The notes under the pieces are model-generated. The model saw only the letters and a program-made list of their open reading frames with translations, was not told the DNA's origin and searched no databases. 64,000 nt of DNA. Origin: Flavobacterium amniphilum (GTDB lineage: Bacteria; Bacteroidota; Bacteroidia; Flavobacteriales; Flavobacteriaceae). A program made the position numbers and the translations under genes. Below, piece by piece: positions 10,480 through 24,800 of the stretch; the stretch's first letter is position 1; every line of letters begins with the position of its first letter. The DNA is taken from assembly GCF_023634845.1 (NCBI RefSeq), contig NZ_JAMLJL010000016.1, positions 1 to 64,000 on the forward strand, given 5' to 3'.

Positions 10480-12864
10480 ATGAATCGTTTATTATTTGTT
10501 TTACTTATTTTAAGTGGTGCGCTAAACGCCCAAGTCAAAATTTCCGGAAAAGTTGTCACCCTTGATAATAAACCTTTAGAAGTCGTAGAAGTAAAGCTTC
10601 TGTCTGATCAGTATGTTCCTTTAAAAAACCAGTTAACAGATGAAAACGGAGAATTTACCATCGAATACCTGGCTGGTACATTCAAATTGGAAATCAGCAA
10701 ATTTGAAGACGTATTGTATTCAAAAGATTTAGTACTGAATGGAGATATTAATTTGGGTACTATACAGGTGAATAGTAAAAATGTACTGGAAACGGTCACC
10801 ATTGTCAAAAAGAATGAGGTAATAGAACGGAAAATTGACCGGACTGTTTTTAGTGTTGAAAAAACCATAGGAGCTGCCGGTGGTGATGCATTGGATGCCT
10901 TGAAAATTACTCCCGGGGTACTGGTGCAAAATAACAACATAGAAATGTTGGGTAAAAGCACAGTTAGGGTTTTGATAGATGACAAAATGCTTGAGTTAGG
11001 ACAAGATGATTTAAGTAGTTTATTAAAGTCCATTCCTGCCGATAATATCAAAAGTATTGAAGTAATAACAACGCCTCCGGCTAAATATGATGCTATCGGT
11101 AATAGTGGATTAATTAATATTAAACTGAAAAAGGCAAAAAAAGATTCAAAAAGTCTTTCATTGGGAACGAGTTATTTACTTAGATCATATGATGATGAAG
11201 GAGCTATTACCAGTAACTTTTTGTATAACGAAAATAAGTTGAGTATCAATTCTTCATTAAATTACAGAGATGGTGCCGAGACATTTATATACAAGGATCG
11301 AATCAATTATCCAACAGAAGAATGGAATTCGGATCAGTTGTTTAAAAGAGGTTATAAAAGAACGAATGCCGTTCTGAGTGCAGAATACGCGGCGACTCCA
11401 AGATGGACTTTCGGGTTTCAGTATCTTGGTAATTTCAGTAAAGTAGTTGTTGACAGACCCGGAAACACGTTGGTAACCGATGAAGTTACGGGAGAACTGA
11501 AAAAGAATATTGTATCAGATACGTATGTTTTTCAAAAACCGGCACTTAATTCCATAAATATGTTTAATGAAATTAAGCTGGATACTCTTGGGAGAAAAAT
11601 GACTCTGAACCTGGATTATTTTAAGTCTTCAAATAATGACAAAAGACCTTATGAAGGTACTTCAGAAGTTTATAATCCTGACGACACCCAATACTTTAAA
11701 GGGATTAATATCAACAACCAGAAAACAAAACACTTTTCAACTAAAGTTGATTTTGAATTGCCTAATAAATCGTTCAATTGGAGTTTTGGAGGTAAGTTCT
11801 CATTCTTAAAAACCCAAAATGATATTTCTGCTTTCAACAGTGGATTGGTCGATCAACCGGTGACAGATATGCCACTAACAACTAATGAATTTAATTATGA
11901 CGAAAACATACAGGCATTGTATGTGTCAGGGAATAAGAAGTTTGGAAACAATGTGGAAGTCCAAATGGGACTTAGGATGGAAGCTACCCAGACAAAATCA
12001 TTTAATGCAAGTTTGGATGAATCAGTAAGTAATGATTACACAAAACTTTTTCCTTCTCTTAATATCTCTTATTCACCTAGGGAAAATTCAACTTTCAGAT
12101 TTGGATACAATAAAAGAATCGGAAGACCGAATTTTACGAATCTTAACCCGAATATCACTTATGTAAACCCGTTTTTGAGTTTACAGGGTAACCCTTTTCT
12201 GCGACCTTTCTTCATTGATAATTTCGAAGTAAGTTATACCTACAAAAAATTAGAGAGTAAACTTTATTACAGTATAGAGAACAACATGTACAGCCAGATT
12301 GGTATCCCTGATTCCGATAATTTTACTGTTAACCTGACATATAGAAATATGTTCAATGTGAAAAGATACGGGCTTTCTGAACTTTATACATTCAATACGT
12401 TTAAATGGTGGACAAGTAACAACACTTATATTTTAAACTATCTGACTTCTGAAGCTGTTGGAATTCCTGCAGATGGTGTTGACGGTTTTTATACTTCGAT
12501 GACAAGTAATAACGAATTTACTTTAAATAAGGATAAAACCTTATTGTACAATCTTAACCTTGTTTTCTCTCCTATAGCAACTTATGGTGTAAACAGAATG
12601 GAATCATCCGGTTCGGTTTCATTTACGTTCCAATATTTATTACTGAATAAAGACTTGAAAATTTCATTGAGAGCTAACGATATTTTTAGAACCGATAAAA
12701 TGAGATTCGGTTCAACCGTAAATGGCGTGTACCGATACGGAAACTATTACTCCGATTCAAGATATGTCCAATTGACTTTAAACTACAGATTCGGAAGTAG
12801 TAAAGTAAATGTGAAGAACAGGGAAACGGGGAATGCTGATGAAAGAAGCAGAACAGGAAATTAA
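10480..12864 (+). CDS. TonB-dependent-receptor-like outer-membrane protein (CarboxypepD_reg - plug - barrel)
   Basis: I place the start at ATG 10480, after an A-rich leader, which gives a clean signal peptide (MNRLLFVLLILSGALNAQ). ATG 10450 and 10423 are in frame, but 10423 would lie inside the previous gene. A carboxypeptidase-regulatory-like beta-sandwich (about 20-100) is followed by a plug-like region (residues about 120-215, with the phrase DALKITPGV) and a long beta-barrel ending in an aromatic-rich strand. The layout matches the Bacteroidota outer-membrane barrel family of PF14905. It sits between NRPS genes, 37 bases after one and 10 before the next, so it probably belongs to the biosynthetic operon. 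Export, re-uptake or self-protection are all possible roles. The family alone does not show that the product is a siderophore. Confidence 0.92.
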   Translation: MNRLLFVLLILSGALNAQVKISGKVVTLDNKPLEVVEVKLLSDQYVPLKNQLTDENGEFTIEYLAGTFKLEISKFEDVLYSKDLVLNGDINLGTIQVNSKNVLETVTIVKKNEVIERKIDRTVFSVEKTIGAAGGDALDALKITPGVLVQNNNIEMLGKSTVRVLIDDKMLELGQDDLSSLLKSIPADNIKSIEVITTPPAKYDAIGNSGLINIKLKKAKKDSKSLSLGTSYLLRSYDDEGAITSNFLYNENKLSINSSLNYRDGAETFIYKDRINYPTEEWNSDQLFKRGYKRTNAVLSAEYAATPRWTFGFQYLGNFSKVVVDRPGNTLVTDEVTGELKKNIVSDTYVFQKPALNSINMFNEIKLDTLGRKMTLNLDYFKSSNNDKRPYEGTSEVYNPDDTQYFKGININNQKTKHFSTKVDFELPNKSFNWSFGGKFSFLKTQNDISAFNSGLVDQPVTDMPLTTNEFNYDENIQALYVSGNKKFGNNVEVQMGLRMEATQTKSFNASLDESVSNDYTKLFPSLNISYSPRENSTFRFGYNKRIGRPNFTNLNPNITYVNPFLSLQGNPFLRPFFIDNFEVSYTYKKLESKLYYSIENNMYSQIGIPDSDNFTVNLTYRNMFNVKRYGLSELYTFNTFKWWTSNNTYILNYLTSEAVGIPADGVDGFYTSMTSNNEFTLNKDKTLLYNLNLVFSPIATYGVNRMESSGSVSFTFQYLLLNKDLKISLRANDIFRTDKMRFGSTVNGVYRYGNYYSDSRYVQLTLNYRFGSSKVNVKNRETGNADERSRTGN

Positions 12865-12874
12865 TTAAGTAAGC

Positions 12875-15800
12875 ATGCAAACATTACTAAAAAAACTAAA
12901 CTCATTACATATAAAGCTGAACTTACTGGGGGAGAAGCTTGACATAAATGCTCCTAAAGGTGTTATGACCCAGGAGTTACTTGAAGAAATTAAATTAAAG
13001 AAAGATGAAATAATTGATTTCTTAAAGCGCTCACAGGGAATTAATTCAGTTTATAAAAATATCCCGAATGTCAGCCAACAGGAATCTTATATAATTTCTT
13101 CTGCACAAAAAAGATTGTGGCTTTTGTCTCAACAAGAGAGTCATAATGCGGCTTATAATATTTCAAGTGTATTCGAATTTAAAGGTGGTTTGGATATAGC
13201 GATTCTGGAAAATGTTTTTCAGAAATTATTCCAAAGACATGAATCGTTGAGAACAGTATTTGTTGAAACAGCTGATGCTGAAATCAGACAAATAGTTCTC
13301 GATTATGGAGATCTTAATTTTAAGATTCAAGTTGTAGATGCCACTAAAGGAATTTCTGATGAAGATCTGAAAGATGTTATTGATAATGAAACAAAACATC
13401 CATTTGATTTAGCTAAGGATTGTTTGATGCGTGTTAAGTTGATTCAAAAAGCCGAAGATACTTTCATATTCATTTTGACGATTCATCATATTGTGAGTGA
13501 CGGCTGGTCAATGGAGGTGATGATCAATGAGCTGTTTATTCTGTACAACGCTTTTCTGAACAACATTGATAATCCGTTACCACCATTACCAATACAGTAT
13601 AAAGATTATGCATCCTGGCAGCAGGATCAAATTAAGGAGGATAATTCCCAACTGCACAAAGCGTATTGGCTTAAACAATTTCAGGGCGATATTACCCGAT
13701 TGGATTTGCCAAAAAAACAGGTTCTGTCAAATGAAGATTTTCTGGATAAAAACTCCATTAACAGAAATTTTGATGCTACTCTTTTAGAGAAGTTTACTGC
13801 ACTGTGTAAGTCACAGGATTCTACCTTGTTTATGGGATTGGTAAGTGTTTTAAATGTTTTGTTTTACAAATACACCAACCAGAAGGATATCATCATTGGT
13901 AGCCCAATTGCGGGTAGGGAACATTCTGATTTATTGAACCAAATTGGATTTTATGTCAACACGCTGGCATTGCGTACCCAATTTGAAGAAAAGAATAGTT
14001 TTACTGATTTACTTTCTAACGTCAGAAATGTGACTTTAGGCGCATATGAACACCAAATTTATCCTTTTGATGAACTGATTGAAAACCTGAATATTAGGAG
14101 AGAACCTAACAAAACTCCTTTATTTGATGTATTGTTTACGTTACAGAACATAGACAACTTTGAAAAGAATTCACAACAGGTTGCCGGTATTAATATTCTG
14201 GATTTCAACAATCAGGAAAAGGTACTTACGAAGTTTGATATGGAACTGACTTTTACCGAGTCTGTTAATGGATTGAATTTTATTCTGACTTTCAATAATG
14301 CTGTTTATTCATACGATTTTGCCGAGAAATTAGTTGGTCATTTCGGAACTATAATGGAGAGTGTTTTGACTGAATCACATCTTCCAATTTTGAATACCCG
14401 TTACTTATCCCAAAATGAAATAAAGCAGGTTATAGTTGATTTTAACAACACCGAAGCTGATTTTCCTAAAGACAAAACCATTGTTGATTTGTTTGAGGCG
14501 CAGGTAGAAAAAACGCCAAATAACATTGCTGTTGCTTTTGAAAAAACGGAATTGACTTATTCGGAACTTAATGCTAAAACCAATCAGTTAGGCGTATACT
14601 TAAGAGAGAAATATAACATCGTACCGGATGATTTTGTCGGAATCAGATTGGAACGAAGCGAAAAAATGATTATCGCTCTTTTGGGAATTTTAAAATCGGG
14701 AGCAGCTTATGTGCCAATTGATTCCAGCTATCCACAGGAAAGAATCGATTTCATCGAAAAAGACAGTAATTGTAAAATTGTAATCGATCAGGCATTTCTT
14801 GAAGAATTCAATAGTATTCAGAAAAATTACGCTATTTCAAATCCAGTAAAAATTAGTCAGCCGAATCATTTGGCTTATGTGATTTATACTTCCGGAACAA
14901 CAGGAAATCCAAAAGGTGTAATGGTGGAACATGTAAATGTTGCCAACTTGATCAATTCACAAACGAAGCAGTTTAAAGTTACCGAAGATGAAAATATATT
15001 GCAGTTTTCCAATACTTCTTTCGATGCGTCTGTTGAGCAAATATTTCTGGCGCTTTTTAACGGTGCTTCTTTACATATTCCGAATAAAAATACCATTATT
15101 GATGCCGAAAAATTAACGGCTTTTATTGAAGAAAACAAAATTACGCATTGTCACGCTGTCCCGTCTGTATTGGAAAAGATTGAACCGGGAAAATCTCCGT
15201 TCTTGAAACGTATGATTGCCGGAGGTGACATCTGTTCGCCCGAATTGGCTAATAAATGGAGCAAATATTGTGATTTCTATAATGAATACGGTCCAACTGA
15301 AACTACAGTTACTTCGATAGAGTTTTTGTATAATGAAAACAAGCCGTTTTCGATTGGGCGTCCAATTGATAATACTCAGGTTTATCTGTTGGATAATCAT
15401 TTGCAACCGGTATCTGTGGGTGTAGTCGGAAAAATGTATGTTGCAGGTGCGGGTGTAACGCGTGGTTATTTGAACCGACCAGAATTGACTACAGAAAAGT
15501 TCGTTAATAATCCGTTTGTTTCCGGTACCAAAATGTATGATACAGGCGATTTAGGCCGTTGGTTACCAGATGGGAATATTGAATTTTTGGGAAGAAATGA
15601 CCATCAGGTGAAAATCCGCGGTTTCAGAATTGAATTGGGCGAAATTGAAGCAAGTCTTTTACAATTTTCCGAAGCAATCAAACAAGTGGTTGTTGAAGCA
15701 AAAGTTGTAAATGGTGAAAAAGTATTGGTTGCTTATTACATTGTAGCTTCCGAAATCGATAAATCAGAAATCAGAAGTTATCTTCAAAGTAAATTACCGG

Positions 15801-18800
15801 AATACATGGTACCGGCTTTCTATGTGGCTCTGGAAAAAATGCCTGTAACTCCTAATGGTAAGGTTGACCGAAAAGTGTTACCGGGTATTTCAGGTGAAGA
15901 TATCATCCGAAAGGAATATGTGGCGCCAAGAAATGAAGACGAACAAAAAATCGTTGCAATATGGCAGGAAGTTTTGGGAATTGATAAAGTCGGAATTACG
16001 GATAATTTCTTCGAATTGGGCGGACACAGTCTTATTGTTGGGCAAATCATAAACCGATTAAATAAACAACTTGGCAAGAAAGTTACTTTCAAAGATTTCT
16101 TTGCCAATGCGACAATCGAATCTTTAAGTAAAGTCTTAAATCAGGGAGAATATGTAGCAATACCTAAGGCTCCTGTGATGGATAATTATCCTTTGACAGG
16201 TTCTCAGCACAGGTTGTGGGTTTTGAGTCAGTTCGAAAGTGGTTCATTAGCTTACAATATGCCTTCAGCCATAAAATTAATGGGTAGCCTTGATAAGGCG
16301 AAATTCAATGAAACGCTTAATTTACTGATTCAAAGGCATGAAATCCTCAGAACGTCTTTTAAAAATGACAATGATGGTCAGGTAAGACAATACATAACAC
16401 CAATTGACCAAATTAATTTCAATGTAGCTGAAATAGATTTCACCGGTCACAACAATCAAAATCTTGCCATTTCAGACTATTTGGAAGTCCAAAACAATAT
16501 AGCTTTTAATTTGGAACAAGCTCCGTTAATAAGAGCTTCACTGATTAAATTAAAAGAAGATGAATACGTTTTCTTCCTTTCAATGCACCACATCATCGGT
16601 GATGGATGGTCAATGGAATTAATCGTTTCCGAAGTTGTAAAAATTTACAATGCGATTATTGAAAACCAACCTGTTGATTTGCCGGAATTGAATATTCAGT
16701 ATAAAGATTATTCGGTTTGGATTAATGAAAAAGGACAACAGGAAGAATTGCAAAAATCAAAAGAGTATTGGGTGAACCAATTTGCCGGGGAATTACCAAC
16801 AATTGAGCTTCCTAGTTTTAAGAAAAGACCTTTAGTACAAACGTTCAACGGAGACTATAAGTTACATCGGTTTTCAACCGGTTTTTCAGAAAAACTAAAG
16901 GCTTTCTCAAAAGAACACGATGCTACTCTTTTTATGGTATTAATGGCCGGAATAAAGACGTTGTTACATCGTTACAGTAATCAGGATGATATCATCATCG
17001 GTACACCGATTGCAGGAAGGGAACATCCGGATTTAGAGAACCAAATCGGACTTTATCTCAATACGCTGGCTATTAGAACTCAATTTGAAGAAGGTGAAGG
17101 CTTTTTGGAAATTTTAAAGAAAGAAAAAGAAACACTTTTAAATGGTTACCAACATCAAAATTATCCGTTTGATGAATTGGTTGGCAACCTGAATCTGAAA
17201 AGAGATCTTAGCCGTTCAACGTTATTTGATGTTGTGGTTGTACTTCAAAACCAGGCCCAACTGAACAATTTGTCAGATAATACAAATTTGAAAGGTTTGC
17301 AGGCAGAATTGTTTGATTTCGATAGCAATACCTCAAAATTTGACCTGACTTTCACTTTCTTCGAAACACAACAATTAGAACTGAACATTACATACAACAC
17401 GGATATTTATGATTCGTTGTTTATTGATTCAATATTCAGTCACATTGAGAATGTATTTGATCAAGTAATCAGTAATCCTAAACAATCTGTAGATGCTTTA
17501 GATTATTTATCAACTGAAGAAAAGACAAAATTAGTAGTTGATTTTAATGATACAGCTATTGATTATCCGAGTGATAAAACCGTAGTTGAATTGTTGGAAG
17601 AGCAGGTTGAAAATGCACCAAACAGTATTGCTGTTGCTTTTGAAGAAGTTGAACTGACTTATGAAGAATTTAATAAGCGTGCCAATCAACTAGGACATTA
17701 TTTAAGAGAAAAATATAACATCGTTCCGGATGATTTAATCGGTATTAAACTGGATCGTTCAGACCGAATGATTGTTGCGATCTTCGGTATCTTAAAATCG
17801 GGTGCGGCTTATGTGCCCATTGATCTTTCATATCCTCAGGAAAGAATTGATTACATTGAAAAAGACAGTAATTGCAAACTGGTAATTGATGAGGCTGTTC
17901 TTGAAGAATTTGATCAGGTAAAAGAAACATATTCATCTGCAAATCCAGAAAAAATCAATCAACCACAGGATATAGGATACATCATGTATACTTCCGGAAC
18001 AACCGGTAACCCGAAAGGAGTTATGGTGGAACAGGGAAATATTATCCGATTGGTTAAACCCGGTTTTTCACTTCCTTTAAATACTGAAAGTATATTGCTA
18101 AGCACGGGATCTATTTCTTTCGATGCTACAACAATTGAATACTTCGGAACCTTGTTGAACGGAGCTAAATTGATACTTGTAAAACAGGATGTTCAGTTGA
18201 ATTTAGACCGATTGGCAGAAGTTATCCAAGCGAATAATGTCAACAGTATTTTCATGACGGCTTCATGGTTTAATCAGGTAGTTGAAAACAAAATTTCTTT
18301 GTTTGCCACGATAAAACGAATGATGGTTGGAGGGGATGTAGTTTCACCAATCCATGTTCAGAAATTATTTGACCATTATCCGTCGGTAAAAATCGTAAAC
18401 GGATACGGTCCAACAGAAAATACTACACTTTCAACAAGTTACGAAATTGAGTTGAAAGAATATAATTCGATTCCAATTGGTAAACCCGTTTCAAATTCAC
18501 AGGTTTATATTTTGGACAAGACATTGCAAACGACTTCTATCGGGGTAATCGGAAAACTATATGTTTCCGGAGCAGGTGTTGCAAGAGGTTATTTGAACAA
18601 ACCCGAATTGACGGCAGAAAAATTCATCAATAACCCATTTATACCGGGCACAAAAATGTACGATACCGGAGATTTGGGCCGATGGTTGCCGGACGGTACC
18701 ATTGAATTTTTCGGAAGAAAAGACAATCAGGTAAAAATCCGCGGATTCCGAATTGAATTGGGTGAAATCGAGACAGTTGTTTTGCAATTTTCAGACGCTA

Positions 18801-21800
18801 TCAAAGAAACTGTTGTTGAAGCAAAAGAAGTAAACGGAGAGAAAGTCTTAGTGGCTTATTATGCCGCTGATTCTGAATTAGAAAAGACTGAAATCAGGAA
18901 TTATCTTCAGGGTAAATTACCTGAATATATGATGCCAACATTCTTCGTGGCTATGGAAAGCTTGCCTCTGACTTCTAATGGTAAAATTGACCGGAAAGCA
19001 TTACCAAGTATTTCGGGTGAAGATATTATCAGAAGAGAATATGTAGCGCCGAGAAATGACGATGAACAAAAAATGACCATAATTTGGCAGGAAGTTTTAG
19101 GCATTGAAGAAGTTGGTGTTACGGACAATTTCTTTGAATTGGGAGGACACAGCCTTGTTGTTGCACAAGTGATCAATAGACTAAACAAAGAACTGAATAA
19201 AACCGTATCATTCAAAGATTTCTTCTCTAATCCAACAATAGCTTCGTTAGTTGAAGTTTTGAGTCAGGAGGTATACATTGCGATACCACAAGTTTCAGCT
19301 ATGGATAATTATCCATTGTCAGGTTCCCAATACAGATTTTGGATTTTGAGCCAGCTGGAAAACGGTTCATTGGCTTACAACATGCCTTCGGCGATAAAGT
19401 TAAAAGGTACTTTGGATAAAGCTAAGTTCAGTGAAACTTTTAAGTTATTGATCGAAAGACATGAAATCCTGAGAACCAGTTTTAAAAATGACGAAGAAGG
19501 CCAAATACGCCAATTTATTGCATCAATTGATGACATCAACTTCGAAGTTTCCGAAATGGATTTCACAAACCACAGCAATCAAAAGGTTGCGGTTGTGCAA
19601 TATTTGGAAGAGCAAAACAATCAGGCTTTTAATTTGGAACAAGCGCCATTGTTGCGAGCATCTTTAGTCAAATTGAATGAAGACGAATATGTTTTCTTCC
19701 TTTCAATGCATCATATCATCGGCGATGGCTGGTCTATGGAATTGATTGTTTCCGAAGTGGTAAAAATTTACAATGCCATTATTCAAAACCAGCCTGTTGA
19801 TTTACCGAAATTGAATATTCAGTATAAAGATTATTCGGTTTGGATGAATGATAAAATGCAACAGAAAGAATACCAAAATGCAAAAGGATATTGGTTAAAT
19901 CAATTTGCCGGGGAATTGCCTACAATTGAACTTCCGGCTTTCAAGAAAAGACCTTTGGTGCAAACGTTTAACGGAAGCTATAAGTTGCATCAGTTTTCGG
20001 GAGAATTTCTTGGAAAAGTTAAGACTTTTTCAAAAGAACATGACCTAACGTTGTTTATGACTTTGATGACGGGTGTAAAAACGTTATTGCACAAATACAC
20101 GAATCAGAATGACATCATTGTTGGTACACCAATTGCAGGAAGGGAACATCCGGACTTGGAAAACCAAATCGGACTTTATCTTAATACACTGGCTATTAGA
20201 ACCAAATTCGAGCAAGGTGAAGATTTCTTGAAAATACTAAACAAAGAAAAAGAAACGCTTTTAAATGCATATCAGCATCAGGATTATCCTTTTGATGAAT
20301 TGGTGGCTAACCTGAATCTGAAGAGAGATCTTAGCCGCTCAGCCTTGTTTGATGTGATGGTCGTACTTCAAAACCAAACCCAGTTAAACAATGTGTCAAA
20401 CCATACGGATTTAGTTGGTTTACAGGCAGAATTGTTTGATTTTGAAAATAATACATCAAAATTAGATCTTAACTTCACATTTGTTGAAGCCGATCAATTA
20501 TACCTTACGGTTACCTATAACACAGATATTTATGATGCATTATTTATAGATTCGGTTGTAAATCATCTTGAAAATGTATTTACAGAAATTATCAGGGATC
20601 CTAAGCAATCACTGGATAGGTTAGATTATCTGTCAAGTGAAGAGAAAACAAAATTAGTAGTTGGTTTTAATAGTACTGAAGCTGATTATCCGAAAGGCAA
20701 AACCATTCTGGATTTGTTTGAAGAGCAAGTAGAAAAAACGCCGGATAATGTTGCTGTTGTTTTTGAGGAAACAAAACTGACTTATGCTGAATTGAATGCT
20801 AAAACCAATCAGTTAGGTCGTTATTTGAGAGCTAAATATGCTATTGTTCCAGATGCTTTAGTCGGAATTAAACTGGACAGAAGTGAAAAGATGATCGTTG
20901 CTCTTTTAGGAATCTTAAAATCAGGTGCTGCATATGTTCCTATCGATCCAAGTTATCCGCAGGAAAGAATCAATTACATTGAAAAAGACAGTGATTGTAA
21001 ACTGGTAATTGATGAGGTATTGCTGAATGAATTTAAAAGCATTCAAGGTGAATATCCTGCTTCAAATCCTGAGAGAATATGTCAACCGAATCATTTGGCT
21101 TATGTGATTTATACTTCGGGAACTACCGGAAATCCAAAAGGTGTTATGGTGGAGCATACCAATGTCATCAATTTGACAAAATCCCAGACGAAGCAGTTTG
21201 GAATTGATGACAGCGAGAGAATTCTCCAACTTTCGAACTTCTCTTTTGATGCCTCTGTTGAGCAAACCTTTTTAGCGCTTCTAAATGGCGGAAGCTTATA
21301 TATTTTGCCACGGAAAGTGTTATTGGATCAAAATGAATTGGAATTGTATGTATCCGGAAATAAAATTACCCATTTCCATTCGGTGCCTTCAGTTGTGAGC
21401 AAATTAAAACCTTCAGACAATTATAGTTTGAGAAGGGTTTTATCAGGAGGAGATATTTGTCCTGAGAAATTGGCAGCATCCTGGAGTCCGTTTTGTGATT
21501 TTTACAACAAATACGGCCCAACCGAAACTACCGTTACCTCAATAGAGTTTCTATATGATGAAAACATGCCTTTCTCGATCGGGCGTCCAATTAATAACAC
21601 GCAGATATATGTTTTAAATAGCAATTTGCAGCCGGTATCAGTTGGAGTAATCGGTAAAATGTACATTTCCGGAGCAGGTGTGACCAGAGGTTACTTGAAC
21701 AGACCGGAATTAACAGCAGAAAAATTCATCAATAATCCATTTGTTTCCGGCACCAAAATGTATGATACAGGTGATGTGGCGAGATGGTTGCCAAACGGTA

Positions 21801-24800
21801 CAATTGAATTTTTAGGCAGAAATGACCATCAGGTTAAAATTCGTGGATTCAGAATTGAATTGGGCGAAATTGAAACAAGTCTGTTGCAATTTTCAAACGC
21901 TATCAAGCATGCGGTTGTCGATGCAAAAGAAGTAAACGGAGAAAAAGTATTGGTTGCTTATTATACTGCCGGTTCCGAAATAGAAAAATTAGAAATCAGA
22001 AGTTACCTTCAAAGTAAATTACCGGAACACATGGTGCCTGCTTTCTATGTTGCCTTGGAAAATATGCCATTGACACCTAATGGTAAAATTGACAGAAAGG
22101 CATTACCGGGCATTTCAGGTGAAGATATCATCCGAAAAGAGTATGCGGCGCCAAGAAATCAAGACGAACAAAAAATTGTTGAGATCTGGCAGGAAGTTTT
22201 GGGAGTTGAAAAAGTCGGCATTACCGATAATTTCTTTGAATTGGGCGGACACAGCCTTATGGTAGCACAAATCATCAACCGATTAAACAAGCAGCTTAAC
22301 AAAAAGGTTACATTCAAGGATTTCTTTTCGAATCCAACAATTGAATCTTTAGGCCAGGTCTTAAATCAGGGCGAATATGTAGCCATACCTCAGGCTCCGG
22401 AAATGATCAGTTATCCATTGACTGGTTCACAGTACAGGTTGTGGGTTTTAAGCCAGTTGGAAAATGGTTCATTGGCTTACAATATGCCTTCGGTTATAAA
22501 ATTAGTGGGTACTTTGGATAAAGCCAAATTCAATGAAACACTGAATTTGTTGATTCAGAGACATGAAATACTGAGAACTGGCTTTGTAAGTGATAGTGAA
22601 GATCAGGTAAGACAGTACATCAAACCAATAGACGAGATCAATTTTGCTGTAACCGAAATTAACTTCACTAACCACAGCAATCAAAAGCTTGCGGTATTGG
22701 AATATTTGGAAAAACAAAACAGTCAGGCTTTTAATTTAGAACAAGCTCCGTTGGTAAGAGCTTCGCTGATTGAATTAAAAGAAGATGAACATGTTTTCTT
22801 CCTTACAATGCACCATATCATCGGAGATGGTTGGTCAATGCAATTGATTGTTGATGAGATTGTAAAAATATACAATGCCATTGTTGAAAACAAACCTGTC
22901 AACCTACCGGAATTGAGTATTCAATACAAAGATTATTCGGTTTGGATTAACGAAAAAATGCAACAGGAAGAATATCTGAAAGCGAAAGAATACTGGTTAA
23001 ACCAATTTTCAGGAGAATTACCGGTAACGGAACTTCCTGCTTTTAAGAAAAGACCTTTGGTACAAACCTATAACGGAAATGACAGATCACATCAATTTTC
23101 GGGTGAATTTTTAGAAAAACTAAAAGTATTTTCAAAGGAGCAGGATGTGACGCTCTTTATGATTTTAATGGCCGGAATCAAAATCTTGTTGCACCGATAC
23201 AGTGGTCAGAATGATATCATCGTTGGCACACCAATAGCAGGAAGGGAACATCCGGACTTGGAAAATCAAATCGGACTTTATCTTAATACTTTGGCAATCA
23301 GAACCCAATTTGGAGAAGGTGATGACTTATTGGAAGTGGTAAATAAAGAAAAAGAAGCACTTCTGAATGCTTACCAACATCAGAATTATCCGTTTGATGA
23401 ATTGGTCGGGAATCTGAACCTGAAAAGAGATCTTAGCCGTTCGGCTTTGTTTGATGTGATGGTGATCCTTCAAAATCAAGGGCAATTGAATAATTTGGGA
23501 AGTAATGCCAATTTAACCGGATTACAGGCAGAATCATTTGATTTTGAGAACAAAACAGCAAAATTCGACCTGAATTTTACATTTGTCGAGGGAGATCAAT
23601 TGTATCTTACGGTTACGTATAACACAGATATTTATGATTCGTCGTTTATCAATCTAATTTTCAGCCATCTGGATAATGTGTATAGTGCGTTAATTGATAA
23701 TCCAAAGCAACCGGTTGATTCTTTTGATTATTTAGCAATTGAAGAGAAAACAAAATTTGTTGAAGAATTTAACAATACACAGGCAGAGTACCCACAGGGT
23801 AAAACCATGATTGATTTGTTTGAGGAGCAGGTTGAAAAAACTCCGGATGCCATTGCAGTAATTTTTGAAGAATTGCAATTAACATACAGGGAACTTAATG
23901 AACAAGCGAATCAATTAGGTCATTATTTAAGAGAGAATCATATTATAAAAGCCGAAGATCTGATTGGAATTAAATTGGAACGAAGCGAAAAAATGATTGT
24001 CACACTTTTGGGAATCCTGAAATCGGGAGCAGCTTATGTGCCGATTGATCTTTCGTATCCTCAGGAAAGAATTGAGTATATCGAGAAAGACAGTAATTGT
24101 AAAATTGTAATCGATGAAAGTGTTTTCGGATTATTTCATAATATTCAGGACGAATACCTTAAATCAAATCCTGAAAGAATTAACACTGTAAATGATTTAG
24201 CTTACATCATTTACACCTCCGGTACGACAGGTAACCCTAAAGGAGTTATGATTGAGCACCGTAATGCAGTAGAATTGATTCATTGGTCAATTGCAGAGTT
24301 TGATACTACTAAATTTGATACAGTATATGCAGTAACATCTTATTGTTTTGACTTATCGGTTTTTGAAATATTCTATACATTTTCAACCGGTAAGAAAATT
24401 AAGTTGTTAAAGAATGGTTTAGAGCTTAAAAATCATATTGGTAAAGACAGAAATGCATTGATCAATACGGTTCCGTCTGTTGTGAGTCAATTGTTGGACG
24501 ATGGTGTTTCGTTTGAATCGGTAGGTATTCTGAATATGGCAGGAGAACCAATTCCGCACAGTATTGTACAACGCCTGCCTTTGGATAAGTTGGAAGTTTA
24601 TAATCTGTACGGTCCGTCTGAAGATACAACCTACAGTACTTATTTTAAGATCAGACAAAAAGAGTACGTGACAATTCCTGTCGGTAAACCGATTTCTAAT
24701 TCACAGGTGTACATTTTGGATCCGAAATTACAAATCGTGTCAACAGGTGTATTCGGAAAAATATTTGTTGCGGGAGCCGGTGTGACGCGCGGTTATCTGA

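Noticed and set aside
10608..11051. 147-residue minus-strand open frame inside the receptor gene
   Set aside because: It is antisense to a well-supported barrel protein and has no promoter or recognisable domain.
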